The position numbers and the translations under genes are program-made. A stretch of DNA of 28,765 nt, from positions 60,514,945-60,543,709 of the forward strand of contig CM044488.1 in assembly GCA_024364805.1 (NCBI GenBank). The letters are read 5' to 3'. The first letter of the stretch is position 1. Every line of letters begins with the position of its first letter. Of this stretch, positions 20,711-28,765 are shown one piece after another. The notes beneath the pieces are model-generated. The model was not told the origin of the DNA, made no database searches, and was given only the letters and a program-made list of their open reading frames with translations. This DNA comes from Euprymna scolopes (taxonomy: Eukaryota; Mollusca; Cephalopoda; Sepiida; Sepiolidae).

Positions 20711-22279
20711 ATGCAGTTTTGTGGTGATTGAGATATTTCTAGTGAAGAGTATTATAGTTAATTTTAAGTATCTGAGACAAAGAATGACCAACGACATCAA
20801 TTATCTCCATACTTTTGAATGGCCTTGTGCCTAATTTGTCCATTATGTATTTTTATATTTCGTTCAAATAAACATTTCAACACACATTACTAGAAAATGC
20901 AAGTACATAGCATTCACTAGCGAATGCAATTCCTATTTTTCAAAAACTACTTTTAAAAACTGCATAGCAGACCTGCTACCATGGAGTTCAGAAAACGATT
21001 TTTAAAACAGAAGAATTAAACCAAATTTAGAGGGTTTTTTTTTTGTTTTGGTTTTTCTTTCGAAATTTCCTTTTAATCTCTCTTCTGTTTCCTTACTTCC
21101 ATTTGATTTCTTTTTCTTCCACTCAGCAATAATGAGAAATGAGATTTGAACTCGCAAACTATTAGCGCGATTTGTTTTTTATTTTTCTTTCTTTCTTTTG
21201 GTTTTTCAAAATATTTTCCACTTTTGCTTCTTTTTCCATTCGATTTTATGCGCTATAAAAGCCCAAATAGTCTAAAACAAAAACAAGAAAAAACAAGTAT
21301 AAAATTGAAGTAAATGAATTCGATGACAGAATGTCATAACACAAATAACGAACTAAAACAAAAATGCCGAGTAAAGGGATTTTAATGGCGATCAATAAAA
21401 TAGAAACCGTAAAATTGTTCAAAAACCAACGAAATATTTTTCAACAAAATTCAAAGCTCTGTGAGCCATGATTTAAAAGCCTACGTAATTTGGGCCCTGA
21501 GCTAGTTAACATTTTCTATACATGTATAGAACGGTTGAAAATATGGTTTTTAAAACCATGTATGAGTATAAGTTTGTAGTACGAGGTTTAAGGTGATTTT
21601 TGCCACATTCTTTTCACGTTTCTACACAAATTGTGATATTACTTCATATTAGTATTTCAAAGTAGCTAAAGAACCGAAATCTTTGTTTTAATTTGATGTT
21701 GTTTTTAGTTGTTTTTATGGCACCATCAAGTATGAAATATCTTTTAAAATTATATTTTTTATATTCCTTACAAATGTAGACTTTTATTATATGAATAGAA
21801 TAAATAACCTATAATTTGCTCCAGACCTACTAAAATATATGGCTAAACCAACAATATTAACGTATGTACAATCGTACTATCTAAATGTGCAAATGCGAAC
21901 TTTTTTATACTTGTCCTAACTATATTAACATCAAAACGTTTATGCTTATTTAATTATGTGATATTATATAGTATTTTGAAACATTATATATATATAGTAA
22001 TCTGCAATTGATTAAAAGCATACTAAGGTATTCCCAATTTGCATATTCATTTTCAAACAATTTCTCATCAATTAATATTCTGTAACATTCATTTGTAATT
22101 TGCATTGTCATATGTTCTATATATACTCAATCGCTTAATCGATAGCAAATCGTCTTATGTTTCTTGGATACTGAAAACAGATACTATACTTTATCTTAGT
22201 CAAAACGCCAAGAGATCATAAGTAATTTTTATGATTAGATATTTATGAATGAATAGAAGAAAAATCTATTATTGTATTA
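20711..22279. other. AT-rich spacer
   Basis: No gene or element recognised. It contains poly-T runs and small A/T palindromes, such as the one around 21520-21560. Confidence 0.5.
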
Positions 22280-23040
22280 TCTTTTAATGGGGACGATTAA
22301 TGAAGTCTCGTCATTGTTGTTATAAGACCGTCCTTTCAGTAATGAGTTACTCCTTTTTAAAGGAAGTAGAGGTAATCGCCTCAAGCATTACATCCTCTTT
22401 GAGAGAGGAGATAATATATCATCTGTTTGTTGTCATGAGACCATGGTCTTTTGATAGAGGAGGGAAATATTGTCGTATTTTTTCTGTTGTCACGATGCAA
22501 TTATCCTTTTATTGTATGATCCTCCTAGCTATTCCTTTCTCTATTTTTAGGTGGGGGCAGTATCTGTTCTGTTGTCATGATAACATCCTACCAGAAATTA
22601 CCTTCTAATATGAGAAGTAGTATATTATATGTTCGTTCATTATGATAATGTTCTCCTAGGCAGTACCACCACTTTTGGGAATAGGAAATATCCCCAAGTT
22701 TTACCCCCTCTATTTAAGAGGGGAAATCTAGGATGCTTTAATTTATCATGGTACATTTCTCCCAGACATTACTTCCTCTTTGTGGATGGGGCAATATAGT
22801 ATATGTTGGTTCCTTATGATATCATCTTCCAGGATTACATTCTCTTTTTAAGGGGATTAGTGTTGTGTCTGTTATGTTGTCATGATATCATCAAATACTA
22901 ACTCCATCCTTTTTTTGTGATGAACAAGGCGGTTGTGTTCGTTCGGTATGATAACGTCCTGAGTCATTAACTCTTTCTTTGGAGGTCAGTGTAATTTCTG
23001 TTCATCATGATACCATCCTCTCAGACTATGTGACTGGAGC
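22280..23040. repeat. Degenerate minisatellite with hairpin-bearing units
   Basis: Some nine diverged units, marked by TGTCATGATANCATCCT-like words near 22429, 22486, 22570, 22637, 22742, 22811, 22878, 22942 and 23002. Spacing is mostly 57-70 bases, with larger steps of 84 and 105. Between the words lie CAGNNATTACC and a short inverted repeat, such as CCTCTTTGAGAGAGG near 22391, CCCTCTATTTAAGAGGGG near 22706 and CTCCTTTTTAAAGGAAG near 22350. The plus-strand open frame at 22300-22608 falls inside and is a by-product. Confidence 0.75.
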
Positions 23041-26000
23041 TATGGTACAGTTCGCAGTTGTATCTATTAAGCTAATCAGGCAAGCGCGTCATCCTAAAAT
23101 TGTGAAAAGTATTCCTTTTTCTCCAATTTGAATGTTTTGTTTCCAAAAGGAGAAAAATTAAACAGAGGTCAAATTTGAGAGTGAATGATATTCTTCTAAG
23201 ATAAATACAATTTGAAGAGAACGAAAATAAAATCAAACTGTGGAATGTGCACCTTGAGTGGTCTCTATTACCGAAAAGATTAGAAAGGAGGCAGGACACT
23301 CTCCTAATTAACTAAGAGGTATTCTAACTTGGATCTGTTCTAAAGGGGTCCAAAACAGACACGCAACTTGTATCTACCTTTTGTTGAATTGCAAGAAATG
23401 TAATGATTTTCTATCAAATCTAATTTTATTCAAAGGAGGATGCCTGAAGAATAAAATACAACCATAAATAGAACAATATTTAATATGTAATTTCTTTAGA
23501 CGCATCGTTTACATCAACATTTTAGGTATGCCCATGATCACGAGCAACATCATTCGTTTCTCTCTAGTCACTATTCTCCAAATGCACTTGCGGTGGCATT
23601 ATGTTAGTCGTAGAAAGGTTGCCATGAAGAGGGCACCTAGAAATGTTTTAATGTTATCACGTTCTAAGTTGGGGGAGGAAGAGGAAACCGACTGGTTACA
23701 TTCCCACCCCAACTCTGTCTCAATTCCGCTATTTGAGTACTTATAGAGAGGTAAGGATGACTGGATAATAATGGGGTTACAATTTAGCTTTCTGGTCCGG
23801 TTTGTAGTTGGGTTAAGGTTCAGAGGTTTGTGTATAGTTTTTTATCAAATCTATATCAGGAAAGGAGTTGGGCTCGGTTTTTTCTTATTGTTCTCCTATA
23901 TCTCCACTGTATTTTTCCTCGGTCTCTTCTGCATCGATTGAGCCGGAAACTTTAACTGCTCATCCTCAACTCTTCACTTCTGAATCCCATTTGCAATATG
24001 GGATCGAAGGTTTTTCAATTTGGCGGCTACATTTACAACTTCACTTGGAATAACTGTTATGCTGGAGCTTATCTGATAGCCGAAGGTGCACAATTATTTA
24101 GTCCAAAGATGAGACGCTTTTCTGGGACGGTTAATTTCGAGGATACAGGGGTGAATGAAACTTCTGTTGCATTTTTATTCTTCCAGCCAAAACAGCTGCA
24201 ACCCTCTCTGGTGAAAAAAATCCATCAATAATGTTGTAAACGAGGACGTTGCTGATCCTGAGATATCAATGTGTTTCTTTTCGTCAAAAACACCAGCGAC
24301 AGCAGAAGTCTTGATTGAATTATCTCTTTTGAGGGAAACTTTGCAATCTTCCCCTGCTGTGACCATCTGTCTTCAGCTATGATCCACAAATCTCGTACAT
24401 AGACAGGGTCAAATTCTATTCAAATCAGGCACGTTTAACTCTCACCCTGTATAATCCCTCATCATGACATTTTTTGGATCAGGGCACAGGGATGGCCGCC
24501 TAGACTATCCTTATTGACATAACAGCATACTCGGAAGAGACGAGCATCTCCATTGCTACATAATTAGTTAGTCTCATCGACCTGCCCGATATTTAAGCTT
24601 ATCTGGATACCGTGAACTGAGTGATACAATATAAAATCTGACTTATCTATAATTCGGACTAAGTACATATGCATAAACAAAAATGAAACAATTTGAGTAA
24701 ACAAAAAAACAAAAAAAAACATGTCGAATGGGGAACAAAAAGGTTTTCTAAACAAAGCATAAGAAATCGTTCAAGTGTTTATTTACTAATGAGAGAGTCT
24801 TTTTAAAGTAGATGTCATAATCCGATCGAATCGGGCCAGTGCAGATATAATACGACTTGCATAAACGATTAAATTAATGTGAGATTGGATGCTACACTGT
24901 GATCCTGACAGAAACGAAAGATGATGTTCATATCATCAGTTTTACTTTTAAACAAACGCGGATATGTTGGACAACGCACACTAGCACAGTGCGCATCACA
25001 AACAGCATAGTCCCAAGCAATATATATTTAATGCCGTTTAAGACTCTTTTGCCAGTACCTTCTGTGAACATACAAGTAAACTCATAGACATTCGCTTTTA
25101 TTTATTTAGAAAAAGTTGATTAGTTATCATTTGCATCCTGTATGCCGGCTATCACTAATAAATTAAAGAACACTAGGTAATTGCTACGAGTAAAGTTAAA
25201 TAAAACAGTAAAACAGATTTCCTCACATTTGTAAGAAATTGGAATAAAACAATAAACATGAACAATAATCAGAACTTTGTTTACAATAACTACACCAACT
25301 CAAATATCAATGACGACAACACATTTCAAACGAACAAAAATTAATCTGCAGGCATTTTATCCTTCTCAAAGATTTAAACGATGTGTATTTCCTGTTGCTT
25401 TCGAGAATAACGTTCTTCATAAAATAATTTCCAGAATTTCTCTCCAAGGTTTATTAAAATGAGATGGAGTGTAAATGGCGACCGCTTTTTCACCAGTGAA
25501 CTACATCCGGTGAGACTGACATTTGAACTCAACCGAGTTGATTTTCCACGAACTGCGTGCTAAGGAAGTCTTTCTGCAAAAAGTTTTTCCCATTTCAGTA
25601 TTGTGCAAATGTGCGTAAAATTAAAAGTAGGTTTTTAATCATATTTTATGTACAAGTTGCAAGATAGAGAAAAGGCCTTAAGAAACAGTAAAAAAATAAA
25701 GAGAAAGAAATTCGTCACGAATTGAAGACACCAGATATAGCAAAACCATCAAATTCATAAAATAGTTCAAAATTATAGTCGTATATTTCTCTTACATATG
25801 ATTACTAAATATAATCACAGGAATTATTAAACTACATGAATACCGGCTCTTCGTAGGGTTCAGTAAGAGAAGCATTTGCACTTATAACGAATATAAACTA
25901 TCTATTCATTCCATCCTTAAAATATTTTTGTTGTTCTATATTTTTGTGATACAAGAATGGTAACGCATTTCTTGAAGCGTGATTTTCCCACATTAAAATT

Positions 26001-26103
26001 CAACGTTGTGCCTGACTTGACCTCGTGAGTAGTGTAAGTAAAAGAAGACACTTATTTTGTTGCATTTAAATAACATCAAAGCCGAATTCGACGATTCGGA
26101 ATT
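23041..26103. other. Spacer without a supported gene
   Basis: Open frames at 23528-23746 (+), 23998-24231 (+) and 24175-24366 (-) are in slightly GC-richer DNA, but none has a domain or family word I recognise and they overlap on opposite strands. No splice-site-bounded exon could be defended. A near-perfect 18-base inverted repeat, CCGAATTCGACGATTCGG, lies at 26082-26099, just outside the LTR that follows. Confidence 0.5.
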
Positions 26104-26301
26104 TGTTATTGTTATGGCTCTGAATTTGTCACAATAAAAACAGAACAATGGTGTAAGTGAAGACGTTATTAATAAAAGACAAACAAAGGGTTACAGAATG
26201 AAAAGAGTGTTTTGCGTTCCACCGAGCAAGCGAGGGGATCGTTAAGAGTTCCGGTATATATGGACGATGGTTGAGTCCATTCAGAGGGTGGGTCCCCTAC
26301 A
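26104..26301 (-). repeat. LTR of Gypsy copy 2 (3' LTR of the minus-strand element)
   Basis: On the plus strand it runs from TGTTATTGTTATGGCTCTG to GGGTCCCCTACA, about 198 bases, so it begins TG and ends CA. On the minus strand a purine tract (GATAGGGGAGG) stands just before its TGTAGGGG start, as expected for a polypurine tract and 3' LTR. The outer boundary is inferred from the TG only. Confidence 0.65.
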
Positions 26302-26600
26302 ACCTCCCCTATCAAGCTGATTTCTCCAGGAAATTATTTTGGGGGGGCAGACCAGCAAGAGGTCTGTACACTTTCTCTTTCTGTCAGAGTGTCGTGGTTC
26401 TGGCATTATTTGTGGCGGTTCTATGTCAAAAACATCATATACTCTCTTGATTGCCTCTACGCCCTCATCTAGTGGTTTTGCTTGATCCTGGGGGTGCGTT
26501 TTCTTTATTTGGTTCAGGTGCATTTATGTTCGAATTTTGAGCCCTGAATGATGTATGTGACATTGCCGATTCTTTGTGAGATCGTGCCCTGTTCTTGAAA
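26281..26600 (-). pseudogene. End of pol (after integrase) of Gypsy copy 2
   Basis: Minus-strand words include ISQRIGNVTYIIQGSKFEHK, resembling the small beta-barrel after the integrase core, then HLNQIKK and RHSDRKRKCTDLL, typical of the Pol C-terminus of this group. It runs into the polypurine tract and LTR. The copy is broken. Confidence 0.7.
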
Positions 26601-26649
26601 TGCTGTCTGGCAATCCGATGTTCATTCACAAGGTTTATCCTTCTTTAGT

Positions 26650-27330
26650 AATTAGTTAAGTGGTGCGCGAAGTTTGTGCATGTTGACTATAAAACCTTTC
26701 CAAGCCTAAAAAGCTTTGTAGTTGTGCTATGTTTTTCGGTGCCGGCATCTGTTTAATAGCGGTCGTTCTGTTCGGATTTGAGCGTCTGCCATTTTCATCA
26801 ATGATATGTCCTAGGTACTTGATATTTTGTAAAAAGAATTCACACTTGTCTAAACCCATAATTTTGTATTCGACTGAATACTCGCTTGATATGGTGTGCG
26901 TGTTCCTCCCTGCTTTTGCTCGCTATAATGATGTCATCTAAATATGCGATGGAATCCATGACTTGCTGGAATATAGAAGGTGCTACCTTTACCCTGATGG
27001 GTATTAATACAGATGAGGTTGGCGCTTTTGTCGTTTACAGTAATTTGTAAATAAGCATTGCTCAGATCGAGCTTAGGAAAAAAAAAACTTGCCGCCATTT
27101 AATTTTGTGAACACTTCCTCCGCGCTGCATAATGGACAGTGGACGTTTTCTAACGACCCGTTCAGTCCGATCGAGAAGTCGGCGCAAACGCGGATTTCCC
27201 CGGGCCGTTTTATCACTGTATTCAATTTTAGACAGTATACCTTCCAATCTGTCCGGTTCTTGATTTATTTTGTTCAGGGATGCGAAAGGTTGTGTACCCG
27301 GTTTCAGTTTAAAGTCCGCGGCCATTTTTA
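26650..27330 (-). pseudogene. Reverse transcriptase remnant of Gypsy copy 2
   Basis: The minus strand shows the N-terminal RT part (FKLKPGTQPFASLNKINQE; GILSKIEYS), then IAYLDDIIIASKSREEHAHH, which contains the YLDD catalytic motif near 26950, then CEFFLQNIKYLGHIIDENG and LQSFLGLERFYSQH. The order and spacing fit Gypsy RT. The copy is broken. Confidence 0.88.
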
Positions 27331-27416
27331 TACACCTCCCAAGGCCAGGAGTGAATATATCTGAGAATTCTTACTTAAAGCTAGTTATATTCTTAGTTTC
27401 CGCTAGGCAGGCGTCT

Positions 27417-27424
27417 ATTTTATT

Positions 27425-27455
<31 letters not shown>

Positions 27456-27456
27456 T
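27417..27456. repeat. (TTTA)n microsatellite inside Gypsy copy 2
   Basis: Some nine TTTA units within the pol region between protease and RT words. Confidence 0.95.
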
Positions 27457-27559
27457 CTTTTTTTACAAAATGTGGAGATAGGTAAGTCCCACAGGTTAAA
27501 CTCATCCATCGAATCGGAGCCGAACAGGTTTCCACTATTTTTGTTTGTTTATTCATTTT

Positions 27560-27570
27560 ATTTTTTTTTT

Positions 27571-27603
<33 letters not shown>
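27560..27603. repeat. Poly(T) tract inside Gypsy copy 2
   Basis: A T run of about 44 bases with a single interruption. It is part of a longer T-rich expansion beginning near 27535. Confidence 0.95.
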
Positions 27604-27605
<2 letters not shown>

Positions 27606-27614
27606 CTTTTTAGT

Positions 27615-27840
27615 TTTTTTCCAGCAAGGATACGTTGGTAATTATTTCACCCTCAGAATTAATTTTAGTGCCGTTGACGGCCTTTGCCGTTTTATAGGTT
27701 CTTAGCATAGTAGGTTTTCGTAATTTCTTTCACGTTTTGAAGTTTAGTATTGTAAAGTCCGATCCACTGTCTAATTGAAATGTAATATCCATGCCGATAA
27801 TTTTGACCGTTGCGTATTTACGTAGGTTTTCTAAGGTGTC
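27615..27840 (-). pseudogene. Aspartic protease remnant of Gypsy copy 2
   Basis: The minus strand reads GMDITFQLDSGSDFTILN, a clear retroviral-type protease active-site motif (DSGSD), followed by KTAKAVNGTKINSEGEI. It lies between zinc knuckles and RT, as in the family. The copy is broken. Confidence 0.82.
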
Positions 27841-27869
27841 TCAGGTTATGGTTTGGACCACTCGGCTTT

Positions 27870-27995
27870 TGTTCTGATTTTTCCTGCAGTGAGAGCTTTT
27901 ATGTCCCATTTGATTACATATAGGACATTTTCTTGTTAAGTATGGGCAATCCTTAACCCAGTGTTTACCACTATATCTGAAACAGGGGTTCGGTA
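27870..27995 (-). pseudogene. gag zinc knuckles of Gypsy copy 2
   Basis: The minus strand reads CPICNQMGHKSSHC, an exact CX2CX4HX4C zinc knuckle, preceded by a second, imperfect one with GKHWVKDCP. In the family this is the RNA-binding nucleocapsid end of Gag. Confidence 0.85.
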
Positions 27996-28010
27996 CTTTT
28001 TGTTTTTCAG

Positions 28011-28674
28011 AGTTTTGGGGGTAATTTTATGTGTACCGTCTTGTATTCGAGGGAGAACGATAGACAAAGTATAAATAACAAAGGTAGTGTTTTAAAACTA
28101 GTCTAAAAAACATAGGAAGGCCTGGTTATCTGATTCTAGAATCCGCTCTCTAGTTAAAGAGAGATCCTTACAAATGCAGAGTCCTGTATATATCTGTCTA
28201 AGTCCTTACGGTAGATAGGGAAGTATCCTATTGGTTTCATTTAATGTTAGGGTATCCGGGTAGTTTACTGGGAGAAATCACCTGTGTTACTTCTATGCCC
28301 ATGAATATTCGTGACTGCGAGCCTCAAGGGAGGCGGCGAATTGGTTTGTTTGGGTTGATGTCTGGTTTGAACGTAGTTTTTACTTTGGATGACATATTTT
28401 AGTTTTCGGATACAGCGAGTTGGGCAAAGTGGTTCGTAATATTACTCGTGTACCATGCGACTTGTATACTTGTATCTCGTTATAAAGAATGATCTAACAT
28501 TGTTTCATTTTTGTTACCTACAGAACCAATCTAATCTATCGGACTTTAGCTATCTCTAATGAATATAATACGTTCATAGGAGAGTTTATAGTCTGTATGT
28601 GTAAAGAGTATTTAAAGAGATAGTTAAAGCGTATTGAAAGATAATTAGCATTTTCAATCCCATTACACTAATTG

Positions 28675-28706
<32 letters not shown>

Positions 28707-28765
28707 AAATCAGTTAATTAAAAAAGTAAAAAAAAAAAATTGAAAATTACTTCCTTTCTGTTTGC
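28011..28765. other. Unassigned sequence
   Basis: It might include more of Gypsy copy 2, but no gag or LTR words were recognised beyond about 28010. It ends in the (CA)n tract at 28683-28706 and an A-rich stretch. Confidence 0.5.
28683..28706. repeat. (CA)n microsatellite
   Basis: About twelve CA units, preceded by CGCGCG-like bases. Confidence 0.95.

Larger units (their letters stand above)
26104..28010 (-). mobile_element. Gypsy-group LTR retrotransposon fossil (copy 2), partial
   Basis: On the minus strand, from right to left: gag zinc knuckles (about 27995-27870), protease (about 27840-27615), reverse transcriptase (about 27330-26650), the end of pol after integrase (about 26600-26285) and one LTR (26301-26104). 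RNase H and the integrase core were not recognised, and no second LTR was found in the window. The copy is broken at many places and shorter than a whole element. Its LTR and protein words differ from those of copy 1, so it is a different family of the same broad group. Simple-repeat expansions lie within it. Confidence 0.85.

Noticed and set aside
22300-22608. A 102-codon open frame on the plus strand
   Set aside because: It lies wholly in the degenerate minisatellite and has no similarity to a protein family.
23998-24366. Opposed open frames that might be a small host gene
   Set aside because: No recognised domain, signal peptide or splice context, and they overlap on opposite strands. Similarity searches would be needed before calling a gene.

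Overview
The window looks like AT-rich intergenic or intronic DNA from an invertebrate animal genome. The reasons are abundant simple repeats, a 336-base assembly gap, two LTR retrotransposon fossils of the Gypsy group, a Tc1-like DNA transposon, fragments of two LINE families, a tRNA-derived SINE with a (GA)n tail and a foldback MITE. No intact host gene can be supported. A mollusc, perhaps a coleoid cephalopod, would fit the element mix, but nothing in the sequence proves it.

Layout. 1-4186: AT-rich DNA with no supported gene. 4187-10968: an old Gypsy-group fossil on the minus strand, bounded by two diverged LTRs, with gag, protease, reverse transcriptase, RNase H and integrase remnants in the usual order. 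Its leader, just inside the right-hand LTR, holds about five copies of a 48-base tandem repeat, and a second protease-like segment sits inside gag. A 1.58-kb Tc1-like element (7690-9274) with a decayed DD34E transposase and TA target duplication is inserted in gag, so it is the younger of the two. 10969-13364: AT-rich spacer with an (AG)n tract. 13365-14222: LINE fragment of the jockey/CR1 type, minus strand. 14701-14875: TA-flanked foldback MITE. 15465-16230: a second fragment of the same LINE family, plus strand, with its poly(A) tail. 16291-16440: tRNA-derived SINE, minus strand.

16599-16624: a hammerhead-ribozyme core on the plus strand (CTGATGA, a short stem II, GAAAC), cut off by the assembly gap at 16625-16960. 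This is the most interesting signal in the window. 17313-18850: decayed Tx1-like LINE, plus strand, keeping both flanks of the reverse transcriptase but not its catalytic core. 18851-22280: spacer with an (AAG)n tract and a 41-base tandem duplication. 22280-23040: a degenerate minisatellite whose units carry small hairpins. 23041-26103: nothing recognised. 26104-28010: a second, shorter Gypsy-group fossil, minus strand, with one recognisable LTR. 28011-28765: unassigned, ending in (CA)n.

The elements do not form a working pathway. The window is a layered record of insertions: Gypsy first, then Tc1 into it; LINEs and a MITE in the middle; SINE and ribozyme-bearing sequence beside the gap.
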